Below, one piece after another: positions 28,083-36,790 of a stretch of DNA of 64,000 nucleotides; the stretch's first letter is position 1, and each line of letters opens with the position of its first letter. A program made the translations under genes and the position numbers. The stretch spans positions 356,028 to 420,027 of the forward strand of contig NZ_CP059225.1 in NCBI RefSeq assembly GCF_014251655.1, read 5' to 3'. The notes beneath the pieces were generated by a model. It had not been told where the DNA came from. It ran no database searches and saw only the letters and a program-made list of their open reading frames with translations. The DNA is from Blattabacterium cuenoti (GTDB lineage Bacteria > Bacteroidota > Bacteroidia > Flavobacteriales > Blattabacteriaceae).

Positions 28083-28778
28083 TTAAATATCTATACTTTC
28101 TCCCATTTTCAATAATATTAATTCTTTTCCTTTTTCATAAAAAATTTTTTTTGCTTGTTTTTTATTAATTTGAATACTTGAAAAAGTATTATAATGAACT
28201 CCTAGTATTTTTTCACATTTCAGAAATTCAGAAGCAATGACGGCTTCATTTATATCCATAGTATATCTGCCTCCTATTGGTAAAATGGAAAGTCCTAATT
28301 TTCCAAAATTAGGAATAAGATTCATTTCATATGTTAAAGATGTATCTCCTGATATATATAAATTTCCTTCATCTGTATGTAAAAGAAATCCTCCAGGATT
28401 TCCTCCATAAGTTCCATCATCAAAAACACTAGAATGAACAGCCCAAACATATTTTAATTTTCCAAAAGGAAAAGAAATAAAAGATCCATAATTTATTCCA
28501 TAAGTATTTATTCCTTTTTTATCAAAATAATTAGATATTTCGTAATTAGAAATTACTAAAGAATTAGTAAATTTTCGTGAAAAAAACTCAACATCACAAA
28601 CATGATCATAATGTGCATGAGTTAATAAAATATAATCAATTTTTTCTAAATTTTTAGTAAATTTCAAAAAATCTATATTCCTGAAAATAGGATTTTTTGA
28701 AAAAAAAGGATCAATTAATAAATGTTTTTCATGTATCTCAAGTATACATGTACTATGAGTAAAAAAAGTAATTTTCAT
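28083..28778 (-). CDS. Metal-dependent hydrolase, UPF0173 type (metallo-beta-lactamase fold)
   Basis: A 231-residue soluble protein with the metal-binding motif LTHAHYDHVCDVEFF (HxHxDH, about residues 54-59), a later metal site in LYISGDTSLTYEMN, and a histidine in ILGVHYNTF. Family members are annotated as metal-dependent hydrolases with unknown substrate. Its position inside the men operon, between menA (28795 after frame correction, 16-base gap) and menC (2-base gap), suggests a role linked to menaquinone metabolism. One speculative idea is that it takes the DHNA-CoA thioesterase role, since no obvious thioesterase is in this window. That is inference only. Confidence 0.88.
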   Translation of the reverse strand: MKITFFTHSTCILEIHEKHLLIDPFFSKNPIFRNIDFLKFTKNLEKIDYILLTHAHYDHVCDVEFFSRKFTNSLVISNYEISNYFDKKGINTYGINYGSFISFPFGKLKYVWAVHSSVFDDGTYGGNPGGFLLHTDEGNLYISGDTSLTYEMNLIPNFGKLGLSILPIGGRYTMDINEAVIASEFLKCEKILGVHYNTFSSIQINKKQAKKIFYEKGKELILLKMGESIDI

Positions 28779-28794
28779 GATATAATAATATTTT

Positions 28795-29693
28795 TTATAA
28801 GAATAGACTTATTCCAATACTTAATACATATAAAAAAATAATTATAACTAGTTTTTTTAATTTTAAACTAAATATTTTTTTTTTTTAATAAACATCATTT
28901 CTTTTACATGTAATCCTAAAAATAGAACAATTAATCCAAAAAATAACCATTGATAAATAGTTTTTTGATTAAAAAAAACAAATATACTCCCTAATAAAAT
29001 TGAAATAAAAATAATAATCATATGATAAACTTTAGCATATTTCATTCCTAACCATACAGCCATAGTATACTTTTTACTTTTAAGATCACTATCTATATCT
29101 CTCATATTATTTATATTTAGAACAGCTACATTTAATAATCCTATAGATAAAGATAATAAAAGCATATCCATATGTAAAGTTTTTGTATATAGAAAATAAC
29201 TTCCTTCTATTGATAAAATTCCAAAAAATAGAAGAACAAATAAATCCGCCATCCCTATTATGTATCCATAAGGACGATATCCGATAGAATATTTTATAGA
29301 TCCATAAATACAAATCAAAATTCCAAAAAAATAAAGGATAAAAAATTTATTCCATGAAATAGTTGTTAAAATCAATATAAATCCTGAAATAAAAGATAAT
29401 ATAGAAAATAAATAAATAGCTTTTTTCATTTCTAATAATGAAATATAACCGCATTGTACTGTTCTTTTTGGTCCTATACGTTTATCATTATCTACTCCAT
29501 TAATACTATCTCCATAATCATTTGAAAAGTTTGCTAATATTTGTAATAATAAAGCAGTAATAGAACATAAAATATATATATATAAATTTACGTATACTCT
29601 AGATCTGGATATTAAAAAACTTAAAGTTATTCCAGAAAAAGATAAAGGTAGAGTATGTAAACGAGCTGCTTTTATCCAATATTTCAGTTTCAT
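28795..29693 (-). CDS. menA: 1,4-Dihydroxy-2-naphthoate polyprenyltransferase, C-terminus displaced by a poly(A) frameshift
   Basis: UbiA-family membrane enzyme that attaches the polyprenyl tail to dihydroxynaphthoate. The uninterrupted frame (28863-29693, 276 residues) has the prenyl diphosphate motifs [16 protein letters not shown] (about residue 56) and [16 protein letters not shown] (about 193), with multiple membrane helices. It stops right after A12 (28875-28886 as T on plus). One extra A opens the frame through [20 protein letters not shown] to a stop at 28795-28797, adding a final LKK-plus-hydrophobic helix typical of MenA C-termini and giving about 299 residues. I annotate the extended form. 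It overlaps menB by 4 bases (ATGA) and lies 16 bases before the hydrolase gene. Confidence 0.88.
28875..28886 (-). repeat. A12 tract (coding strand) at the menA 3' frameshift
   Basis: Twelve T on plus. With 13 A on the coding strand, menA reads on for 26 more codons into a hydrophobic segment. As written it stops after three codons (YLV). Confidence 0.95.
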
Positions 29694-30523
29694 AAAAATT
29701 TTGGAAACTTTTTAAAATTTGGATTTCTTTTTTCCAAAAAAGCTTTTTTACCTTCTTGAGATTCTTCTGTTAAATAAAACATTAAAGTAGCATCTCCTGC
29801 TAATTGCATTAATCCATGTTGTCCATCTAATTCTGCATTTAAACAACGTTTGATCATTCTTAAACACATAGGACTTCTTTTTTGTATTGTTTTACACCAT
29901 TCTATGGTTTTTTTTTCTAATTGTTTTTTACTTACTACTTTGTTAATCAAACCCATTTTTAATGCTTCTTCAGCCGTATATTCTTTGCATAGAAACCACA
30001 TTTCTCTTGTTTTTTTCTGACCAATATGACGAGCTAAATAAGAAGACCCAAATCCTCCATCAAAAGAACCTACTTTAGGACCTACTTGACTAAAAGTAGC
30101 ATTATCTGATGCGATAGTTAAATCACAAACAACATGCAAAACATGCCCTCCTCCAAAAGCATAACCATTAACCATAGCAATAACAGGTTTAGGAATTTCT
30201 CGTATTTTTTTATAAAAATCTAAAATATTTAATCTAATAAATCCATCTTTTCCCAAGTATCCGCCTAAACCTCTTGTATTTTGATCTCCACCAGAACAAA
30301 ATGATTTATCTCCATAACCCGTTATAATTAATACGTCTATATCTTTTCTATCTCTACATATATCTATAGCTTCTATCATTTCTTTTACTGTTTCTACACG
30401 AAAAGCATTATGACACCATGGTCTATTTATTATTATTTTAGAAATACCTTTCCAAAAAAGAAATAAAATATCTTCGTACTTCTTAATCGAAATCCAATCT
30501 ATATTTTTTACAGTAGAATTCAT
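29690..30523 (-). CDS. menB: 1,4-Dihydroxy-2-naphthoyl-CoA synthase
   Basis: Crotonase-family enzyme that closes the naphthoate ring of o-succinylbenzoyl-CoA. The 277-residue protein shows [12 protein letters not shown] (about residue 35), the oxyanion-hole region [13 protein letters not shown] (about 75-87), [20 protein letters not shown] (about 121-140) and the MenB-type [20 protein letters not shown] (about 148-167). Length is typical. It is the first gene of the men operon. menF, menD and menH are outside the window. Confidence 0.96.
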   Translation of the reverse strand: MNSTVKNIDWISIKKYEDILFLFWKGISKIIINRPWCHNAFRVETVKEMIEAIDICRDRKDIDVLIITGYGDKSFCSGGDQNTRGLGGYLGKDGFIRLNILDFYKKIREIPKPVIAMVNGYAFGGGHVLHVVCDLTIASDNATFSQVGPKVGSFDGGFGSSYLARHIGQKKTREMWFLCKEYTAEEALKMGLINKVVSKKQLEKKTIEWCKTIQKRSPMCLRMIKRCLNAELDGQHGLMQLAGDATLMFYLTEESQEGKKAFLEKRNPNFKKFPKFL

Positions 30524-30581
30524 AACAAAAAAATTAAAATTGATATTTATTTTTACAAAAAAAAAGATTTTATTTATATGT

Positions 30582-30992
30582 ATGTATCATAATATATTAT
30601 CAGTATTTACAGGAGTATCAATAAGTATTATTGAAATACTTATTTTTATTGAACTTATAAAAAAAAAGTTTTTACAAATAAAAAATATTCCTTTATTTAA
30701 ATTTAAATGTATTCTTATTAAAGCCCTAGTCTATTCTTTTTTATTTTGATTTTTTTTATCTTTTTAGTGTTCTATTAGGAGAAATAATAACTACTTTTTT
30801 TGCAAAAAATGCGAAAAAAGCTTCTGCTATATTAACTAGTTTTATTGTATTCTTAGTAGTATCTTTTCATATTTTTTTTTCTGTCCATTTTCTTTATGGT
30901 TTCAAATTGTGACTCCTCTTATTTTTATTCCTTTTTCATATCTAAAAAGTAATTTTATAGAATTTTTACAAAGAAAAAAATGGATAAATTAA
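30582..30992 (+). pseudogene. Frameshifted small membrane-protein gene
   Basis: Three hydrophobic segments lie in sequence across two frames. [20 protein letters not shown] starts at ATG 30582 and its frame closes at TGA 30747-30749. LLGEIITTFFAKNAKKASAI and LTSFIVFLVVSFHIFF follow in the +1 frame, about 30766-30880. PFSLWFQIVTPLIFIPFSYL, ending LQRKKWIN, is back in the first frame to TAA 30990-30992. The shifts fall near T6 (30737-30742) and at T9 (30872-30880). Reassembled, the protein would have about 136 residues and four membrane helices. The layout is weakly reminiscent of small flavobacterial membrane proteins of unknown function. Unlike topA, coaD and menA it carries two indels, so I call it decayed. 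It overlaps the convergent nhaD by 27 bases. Confidence 0.6.
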
Positions 30993-32240
30993 AAGATAAA
31001 AAAATCCAGATATATAACCAATTAAAGCAATCCAACTAATTTTTTTTAAATACCAAAAAAAATCTATTTTTTCCATTCCCATAGCAGTTACTCCTGCAGC
31101 AGATCCTATAAGAAAAATGCTTCCTCCTGTTCCAGATACATAAGCTATAAAATGCCATAAATCATGATCAATTGGATAAGAAAACATAGAAATAGTAGCT
31201 GCAACTAAAGGTACATTATCTATAATAGAAGAAATTAATCCAAATATAAAAGTTGTTATTCTCCATGTATGAACTATTTTATTGATCCAATGAGATAAAT
31301 GATATAATTTTCCCATTGCTTCTAAAGAAGAGACAGAAAGTAAAATTCCAAAAAAGAACAAAATACTGGAAATATCTATTTTTCTAAAAATTTCGTCTAT
31401 AGAATAAATAGTTTTGTATTTTTTAATTACTATGCAAAGAAGAATACCTAGAGATAACATCATTCCCATGTATGGAGGAATTCCAACTATTGTTTTCATT
31501 AATGGAACTAATAATATTAAAAATAAACCTGTTTTTAACATAAAAAAACCTCTATTAAGATCATTTTTTGATAATTTACTTTTTTTTATTTGGATAAATC
31601 CATTAAATATGGGCATATAAGAAGCTATAAGAGTGGATATAAACATACATAATATAGATGGAATAAATATTTTTTTTACAAGACGGAGAGTGGTCACTTT
31701 ATTGGAAATCCACAACATGCTTGTCGTTATGTCTCCTATTGGAGACCATACTCCTCCTGCATTAGCAGATATAATAACTAATCCTAAGTAATATAAACGT
31801 TCTTTATAATTAATAACTGTTTTTCTAAGAAGAGAAATCAAAACCATAGTTGCTGTTAGATTATCTATTATTGCAGATAATAAAAAAGAAATTAAATTTA
31901 TCATCCATAAAAATCTTCGTTTTGTGTTTCTCGTCTTTTTATAAAATAATTCTCTTAAAGCATCGAATCCGGAATATTTATCAATTATGACAATAATTGA
32001 CATGGCTGCAATAAGAAAGAAAACAATTTCAGATGTTTTTCCCAAATGAAATAATAATAAAGATCTTGGATCTTTTTTTATAATGATAGATTGATTAAAT
32101 TCATAAACAGGAATATGAAATAATATAATTAATGACCAACAAATAGTAGCCATTAGAATGGATGGAATAACTTTATTTAGTGATAATAAACTTTCTAAAA
32201 GAATAAACAAATATCCAAAAATAAAAATTAAGATTATCAT
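30966..32240 (-). CDS. nhaD: Sodium:proton antiporter, NhaD type
   Basis: Inner-membrane Na+/H+ exchanger of the ion transporter superfamily, 424 residues and around eleven to twelve hydrophobic segments. Family-like stretches include SFLLSAIIDNLTATMVLISL (about 112-131), SANAGGVWSPIGDITTSMLW (about 159-178), SSIIDNVPLVAATISMF (about 340) and GTGGSIFLIGSAAGVTAMGM (about 370-389), with charged and polar residues buried inside the membrane segments. It would set ion balance and pH. It follows eno by 6 bases on the same strand, so it may be read through from the ribosomal superoperon. Confidence 0.92.
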   Translation of the reverse strand: MIILIFIFGYLFILLESLLSLNKVIPSILMATICWSLIILFHIPVYEFNQSIIIKKDPRSLLLFHLGKTSEIVFFLIAAMSIIVIIDKYSGFDALRELFYKKTRNTKRRFLWMINLISFLLSAIIDNLTATMVLISLLRKTVINYKERLYYLGLVIISANAGGVWSPIGDITTSMLWISNKVTTLRLVKKIFIPSILCMFISTLIASYMPIFNGFIQIKKSKLSKNDLNRGFFMLKTGLFLILLVPLMKTIVGIPPYMGMMLSLGILLCIVIKKYKTIYSIDEIFRKIDISSILFFFGILLSVSSLEAMGKLYHLSHWINKIVHTWRITTFIFGLISSIIDNVPLVAATISMFSYPIDHDLWHFIAYVSGTGGSIFLIGSAAGVTAMGMEKIDFFWYLKKISWIALIGYISGFFYLLIYPFFSL

Positions 32241-32246
32241 TTATTT

Positions 32247-33539
32247 TTATTGGAATAAATTCTTCCATTTTGAATAAAAAGAATGTTTCCCAAGTTCTTC
32301 CTCAATGCGCAATAATTGGTTATATTTTGAAGTTCGTTCAGAACGACAAATAGAACCTATTTTTATTTGTTCTATATTAAATGCAACTGAAAGATCTGCT
32401 ATGAAAGAATCTTCTGTATCTCCAGAACGATGAGAAATTATATTTTTATACTTGTTTTTTTTAGCTAAATTAATTGTTTCAATTGTTTCTGTTAATGTTC
32501 CAACTTGGTTTACTTTTATTAAAATAGAATTTGCCACTTCTTTTTTTATTCCTTTTTTTAATATACTCGCCTTAGTCACAAAAAGATCATCTCCTACTAA
32601 TTGAATTTGATCTCCTATTTCATCTGTTAATAGTTTCCATCCTTCCCAATCGTTTTGATCCATTCCATCTTCGATAGATATAATAGGATATTTTTTAATT
32701 AAATAAGATAAATAATGAATATGTTCTTTTTTAGACTTTTTTGAATTTTCTAATTTTTTTTCAAATTTAGAATAATCATATTTATTATTTTGATAAAATT
32801 CAGAAGCAGCACAATCTATAGCTATTCCTATTTGATCATAAGGTTCATAATTAGCTAAATGTATAGCTTCTAATATATGATCTAATACATCTTCTACTCC
32901 ATTAAAATTAGGACTGACTCCCCCTTCATCCCCTACACTTGTAGATAAACCTTTTTGTTGTAGAATTTTTTTTAGTTGATAAAAAACTTTATATCCCATT
33001 TGTATTGCTTCTAAAAAAGTATTAGCTGTTATAGGAACTATCATAAATTCTTGAAAAACGATAGGAGCATTGGAGTGTTTTCCTCCGTTTACAATATTTA
33101 TTAAAGGAATGGGAAGTTCACATGTATATACTCCTCCTATATATTTATAAAGAGGAATTTCCAATTCATTAGATGCAGCTTTTGCAGTAGCTAATGAAAT
33201 AGCTAAAATGGCATTGGATCCTAATCTTTTTTTATTTACTGTTCCATCTAATTCCAACATTAATTTATCAATACAAATTTGATCTAAAGCAGATTTTCCT
33301 ATTAATTCAGGTGCAATAATATTGTTTATGTTTTTAACCGCTTTCAATACTCCTTTTCCTGAAAAAATATCTTTTTGATTATCTCGTAATTCGAAAGATT
33401 CATTTTCTCCTTTTGAAGCTCCAGACGGGACTGACGCACGTCCTAATATATTTTTATCTGTTATTACATCTACTTCTATAGTAGGATCTCCTCTAGAATC
33501 TAATATTTGTCTAGCATTAATACTTTTAATTTTACTCAT
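32247..33539 (-). CDS. eno: Enolase
   Basis: Glycolytic dehydration of 2-phosphoglycerate to phosphoenolpyruvate. The 430-residue protein has the N-terminal ARQILDSRGDPTIEVDV, GASKGENESFELRD (about 40), VNGGKHSNAPIVFQEFMIVP (about 150-170), the metal ligands in AIDCAASEFY, SIEDGMDQNDWEGW and LVGDDLFVT, and the catalytic SHRSGDTEDSFIADL (about 370). Length and motifs are complete. It is 3 bases after rplQ, so it sits at the end of the ribosomal superoperon, coupling a glycolytic gene to ribosome genes. Confidence 0.98.
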   Translation of the reverse strand: MSKIKSINARQILDSRGDPTIEVDVITDKNILGRASVPSGASKGENESFELRDNQKDIFSGKGVLKAVKNINNIIAPELIGKSALDQICIDKLMLELDGTVNKKRLGSNAILAISLATAKAASNELEIPLYKYIGGVYTCELPIPLINIVNGGKHSNAPIVFQEFMIVPITANTFLEAIQMGYKVFYQLKKILQQKGLSTSVGDEGGVSPNFNGVEDVLDHILEAIHLANYEPYDQIGIAIDCAASEFYQNNKYDYSKFEKKLENSKKSKKEHIHYLSYLIKKYPIISIEDGMDQNDWEGWKLLTDEIGDQIQLVGDDLFVTKASILKKGIKKEVANSILIKVNQVGTLTETIETINLAKKNKYKNIISHRSGDTEDSFIADLSVAFNIEQIKIGSICRSERTSKYNQLLRIEEELGKHSFYSKWKNLFQ

Positions 33540-33542
33540 TGT

Positions 33543-33971
33543 TCATTTTTTTTTTTTTCTACTACGCCTTATTCTTACAGATTTAATTATTTTTTTAGGT
33601 GTATTATATATTTCATTAAAATCTACTAATTCAATAAAAGAAATAGGAGATTGGTCTCCAAAACGAGATCCAGTTTTTATTATACGAGTATATCCACCAG
33701 GACGATTACGAACTTTTTCAAAAATATTTTGAAATAATTCTGATACGGCGTTTTTATCTCTTAAATATGAAAATATATTTCTTTTTGAATGAGTTGTATT
33801 GATTTTTGATTTTGTAATAATAGGTTCTATATATTTCCTTAGAGCTTTAGCTTTGGCTAAAGTGGTAAAAATTCTTTTTTTTTTTATCAAAGAAGAAGCA
33901 AGATTAGAAAGAATAGATCTTCTATGTCCACATTTTCTTCCTAAAGAATTATTTTTTATTCTATGATTCAT
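33543..33971 (-). CDS. rplQ: 50S ribosomal protein L17
   Basis: Large-subunit protein near the exit tunnel. The 142-residue product starts [20 protein letters not shown], the family N-terminus, and has LPTTLAKA-like [17 protein letters not shown] and [19 protein letters not shown]. The lysine-rich C-terminus is encoded by an A13 tract touching the TGA stop (33543-33545). Slippage there would only add four residues. It lies 6 bases after rpoA and 3 before eno. Confidence 0.97.
   Translation of the reverse strand: MNHRIKNNSLGRKCGHRRSILSNLASSLIKKKRIFTTLAKAKALRKYIEPIITKSKINTTHSKRNIFSYLRDKNAVSELFQNIFEKVRNRPGGYTRIIKTGSRFGDQSPISFIELVDFNEIYNTPKKIIKSVRIRRSRKKKK
33546..33558 (-). repeat. A13 tract (coding strand) abutting the rplQ stop codon
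   Basis: Thirteen T on plus. It encodes the terminal KKKK of L17 and is followed at once by TGA. One added A would read MNNE and stop, a harmless extension, so this tract is under little constraint. Confidence 0.9.
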
Positions 33972-33977
33972 AATATC

Positions 33978-34973
33978 TCATTCTTTTAATTTGTATTCTG
34001 ATATATCCATTTCAAAATATAATCCTTTTTCTTTCATTTTACTTTCTAATTCATCTAAAGATTTTTTTCCAAAATTCCTCATTTTTAACATACTGTTTCT
34101 ATTACAACTAACTAAATCTGCTATAGTTTTTATAGATTCTGATTTTAAACAATTTTTTGTTCGAACAGATAAATCCATATCATTTAATTTAGATTTTAAT
34201 AAAGCACGCATTCTTAAAAAATCCTCATCATATTTTTTATTTTTTCTAATTTCTTCTTCTTTCTTTTTTCCTATTTTTTCATAAGAAAAAATAGAAAAAT
34301 ATTGAATTAATATTTTGGAAGCGTTCATTAACGCTGATTTGGGACATATCGAGCCGTCTGTTTTTATTTCTAATGAAAGATTTTCAAAATCAGTTTTTTG
34401 CCCAACTCGACAATTTTCTATTGTATATTTAACATTTCTAATAGGAGTATAAATAGAATCTATAGGAATAGTTCCAATCAAATAATCATTGTTTTTTTTG
34501 TTTTCCTCTGCTGGAATATAACCTCTTCCTTCTTCAATTGTAAAACTTATATCTAAAGGGATAGATTCCTCTTTATTACAAATAATTAGATCTTCGTTTA
34601 AAATTTGAAATCCAGAAATAAATTTGTTTAAAATTTCTCCTGTTACTACTTTTCCATAATTAATGAAAGCGTTTACTGTTTCTTGATGAGTTCCTGAAAT
34701 TGTTTGTTTTAAACGAATTTTTTTGAAATTTAAAACTATTTCAGTTACATCTTCCACTACTCCTTCTATAGTAGAAAATTCATATTTAACTCCTTTAATT
34801 CTAATTGAAGTAACAGCAAAACCTTTTAAAGAACTTAATAAAACTCTTCTTAATGCATTTCCTAAAGTAATTCCATATCCAGGTTCTAACGGTTTTAGAT
34901 GAAAAACTGCTTTATTACCTGATAATTCACATATTATAATTTGATCAGGTTTGACAAAATCCAGAATAGCCAT
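33978..34973 (-). CDS. rpoA: DNA-directed RNA polymerase alpha subunit
   Basis: Assembly platform of RNA polymerase. The 331-residue chain has the N-terminal dimerisation domain (PLEPGYGITLGNALRRVLLS at about 27-46, SIRIKGVKYEFSTIEGV) and the C-terminal DNA-binding domain (MDLSVRTKNCLKSESI near 266, KMRNFGKKSLDELESKMKEK near 298). Both domains are intact. It lies between rpsD and rplQ as in the standard alpha operon. This polymerase would be the one slipping on the poly(A) tracts noted elsewhere. Confidence 0.98.
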   Translation of the reverse strand: MAILDFVKPDQIIICELSGNKAVFHLKPLEPGYGITLGNALRRVLLSSLKGFAVTSIRIKGVKYEFSTIEGVVEDVTEIVLNFKKIRLKQTISGTHQETVNAFINYGKVVTGEILNKFISGFQILNEDLIICNKEESIPLDISFTIEEGRGYIPAEENKKNNDYLIGTIPIDSIYTPIRNVKYTIENCRVGQKTDFENLSLEIKTDGSICPKSALMNASKILIQYFSIFSYEKIGKKKEEEIRKNKKYDEDFLRMRALLKSKLNDMDLSVRTKNCLKSESIKTIADLVSCNRNSMLKMRNFGKKSLDELESKMKEKGLYFEMDISEYKLKE

Positions 34974-34984
34974 ACAATTTTCTA

Positions 34985-35593
34985 TTATTTGGAATATAAT
35001 TCAACAATTAATTGTTCTTTAATATTTTCAGGTATTTCCATTCTTTTAGGCATAATTCTAAATATACCAAACATATTTTTTTCATCCAAAACTAACCATT
35101 CTACTAATGGACCTATTTTCTTTTGTAAAGAATTTAATATGACTGGATGTTTTTTAGATTTTTCTTTTATACCTATTTTATCTCCTGGTTTAAGTCTAAA
35201 AGATGGTATATTTACAATATGATTATTTACTACAATATGTCTATGTGAAACGATTTGACGAGCAGAAGATCTAGAAGGAGCAAATTTTAGTCTAAAAACT
35301 ATGTTGTCAAGACGACTTTCACACGATTGCAATAATAGTTCTCCAGTGATCCCTTTTTTTCTAGCAGCTTCAAAAAATAATTTTTCAAATTGACGTTCTA
35401 ATATTCCATAAGTATACTTTGCTTTTTGTTTTTCTATTAATTGTATGAAATATTCTGAACGTTTTCCTCTTCTACGATTATTTCCGTGTTGACCAGATGG
35501 GTTTTTTTTTCTTTCGAAATATTTATCTATTCCGTAGAGACATTCTCCAAATCTTCTAGATATTTTAGTTTTAGGACCTGTATATTTTGCCAT
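34985..35593 (-). CDS. rpsD: 30S ribosomal protein S4
   Basis: Primary 16S rRNA-binding protein. The 202-residue product starts [20 protein letters not shown] and contains [19 protein letters not shown] and the S4 RNA-binding domain [20 protein letters not shown] followed by [17 protein letters not shown] (about 100-137). Length is standard for Bacteroidetes. It lies 12 bases after rpsK and 11 before rpoA. Confidence 0.98.
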   Translation of the reverse strand: MAKYTGPKTKISRRFGECLYGIDKYFERKKNPSGQHGNNRRRGKRSEYFIQLIEKQKAKYTYGILERQFEKLFFEAARKKGITGELLLQSCESRLDNIVFRLKFAPSRSSARQIVSHRHIVVNNHIVNIPSFRLKPGDKIGIKEKSKKHPVILNSLQKKIGPLVEWLVLDEKNMFGIFRIMPKRMEIPENIKEQLIVELYSK

Positions 35594-35605
35594 AATTTTT
35601 TTTTA

Positions 35606-35992
35606 TTAAACTCTCCTTTTTTTAGGAGGACGACATCCATTGTGAGGTAATGGAGTAATATCTTTAATCATTGTAACTATAATTCCTGAATTACTTAATG
35701 CTCGTATAGCAGCATCTCTTCCAGCTCCAGGTCCTTTTACTTTTACTTCTACTTTTTTTATTCCAGCATTTAATCCTTTTTTTGCTACATTTTCCGCTGT
35801 CATTTGAGCAGCATATGGAGTACTCTTTTTAGATCCTCTGAAATTCATTTTTCCAGATGAAGACCATGCAATAACATCTCCTTTTTTATTTGTTAAAGTA
35901 ATAATTATATTATTAAAAGTGGCTTTAATATGAGCTTCTCCTAAAGAATCTATCACAACTGATTTTTTTTTTCCTGATGAAGATTTTACCAT
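35606..35992 (-). CDS. rpsK: 30S ribosomal protein S11
   Basis: Platform protein of the small subunit, 128 residues. Diagnostic segments are [56 protein letters not shown] and the terminal [18 protein letters not shown]. It follows rpsM by 11 bases and precedes rpsD by 12. Confidence 0.98.
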   Translation of the reverse strand: MVKSSSGKKKSVVIDSLGEAHIKATFNNIIITLTNKKGDVIAWSSSGKMNFRGSKKSTPYAAQMTAENVAKKGLNAGIKKVEVKVKGPGAGRDAAIRALSNSGIIVTMIKDITPLPHNGCRPPKKRRV

Positions 35993-36003
35993 ATACTTAA
36001 ATA

Positions 36004-36384
36004 TTATTTTGTAGCTTTTTTCTTATTTGCTACAGTTTTTTTACGTCCTTTTTTAGTTCTACAATTATTCTTTGTTTTTTGTCCTCTTAATGGTAATCCT
36101 TTTCTATGTCTAGTTCCTATATAACAACCTATATCCATTAGTCGCTTTATATTGATTTGCACATCAGATCTTAATTCTCCTTCAATTTTTATATGATTAG
36201 ATATAAATTTCCTTATTTCGCTCAAGTCTTCATCAGACCATTCTTCTACTTTTTTATTTTCGTCTATTCCAACAGAATTCAATATTTTTTTTGATAAACT
36301 TTTTCCTATTCCATATAAATAAGTTAAACCTATTATTCCTCTTTTAGAAATAGGAAGATCTACACCTGAAATTCTAACCCCCAT
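36004..36384 (-). CDS. rpsM: 30S ribosomal protein S13
   Basis: Head protein contacting the P-site tRNA and L5, 126 residues. It begins [20 protein letters not shown] and contains [38 protein letters not shown] and a basic tail [16 protein letters not shown] that reaches the tRNA. It follows rpmJ by 12 bases. Confidence 0.98.
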   Translation of the reverse strand: MGVRISGVDLPISKRGIIGLTYLYGIGKSLSKKILNSVGIDENKKVEEWSDEDLSEIRKFISNHIKIEGELRSDVQINIKRLMDIGCYIGTRHRKGLPLRGQKTKNNCRTKKGRKKTVANKKKATK

Positions 36385-36396
36385 AAACTAATGCAG

Positions 36397-36513
36397 TTAA
36401 CCTTGTTTTTGTTTAAATCTAGGATTTTTCTTATTAATAATACGTAATTTCCCTTTTCTTCTAACTATTTTACAGTTTACAGTTCTTTTTTTTAAAGAAG
36501 CTTTTATTTTCAT
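36397..36513 (-). CDS. rpmJ: 50S ribosomal protein L36
   Basis: A 38-residue gene between infA and rpsM. The minus strand reads [20 protein letters not shown] then [18 protein letters not shown] and a stop. This matches bacterial L36, with the usual C-x2-C-x12-C-x4-H zinc site mostly absent (one cysteine only), so it is the zinc-independent version common in Bacteroidetes. The ATG is at 36511-36513 and the stop at 36397-36399. It is 12 bases after infA. Confidence 0.93.
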   Translation of the reverse strand: MKIKASLKKRTVNCKIVRRKGKLRIINKKNPRFKQKQG

Positions 36514-36525
36514 ATATATTGTTTA

Positions 36526-36741
36526 TTAATATCTATAAGTTATTCTTCCTCTTTCTAAATCATAAGATGATATTTCTAATCTCACTTTATCTCCTGGCAA
36601 TATTTTTATGTAATGCATTCTCATCTTTCCAGATATATGAGCTTTCACTATACATCCATTTTCTAATTCAACACGAAACATTGCATTTGGAGATGATTCT
36701 ATAATAGTTCCATCAACTTCAATATGCTTTTGTTTAGTCAT
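36526..36741 (-). CDS. infA: Translation initiation factor IF-1
   Basis: Small OB-fold factor that blocks the A site during initiation, 71 residues, starting [20 protein letters not shown] and containing [20 protein letters not shown], the [20 protein letters not shown] segment and the final RITYRY. The full family pattern is present. It lies 12 bases upstream of rpmJ and 49 after secY. In many flavobacteria map lies between secY and infA, but here it does not. Confidence 0.97.
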   Translation of the reverse strand: MTKQKHIEVDGTIIESSPNAMFRVELENGCIVKAHISGKMRMHYIKILPGDKVRLEISSYDLERGRITYRY

Positions 36742-36790
36742 AATAATAAAAAAACGATATCTAATTCTAATTTATAATATACATAAAAAA

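Noticed and set aside
30540-30749. Independent 69-residue membrane protein starting at TTG 30540
   Set aside because: The following two frames continue the same hydrophobic pattern, so it is better seen as the first piece of a broken gene starting at ATG 30582.
33991-34284. Plus-strand open frames opposite the ribosomal genes (for example 33991-34284, 45043-45354 and 45500-45850)
   Set aside because: They are antisense shadows of well-conserved ribosomal and rpoA genes with F/I/S/N-rich nonsense composition.
34985-35593. Possible extra ribosomal-operon regulatory leader inside the superoperon
   Set aside because: Spacers there are only 3-50 bases long and show no convincing conserved RNA structure by eye.
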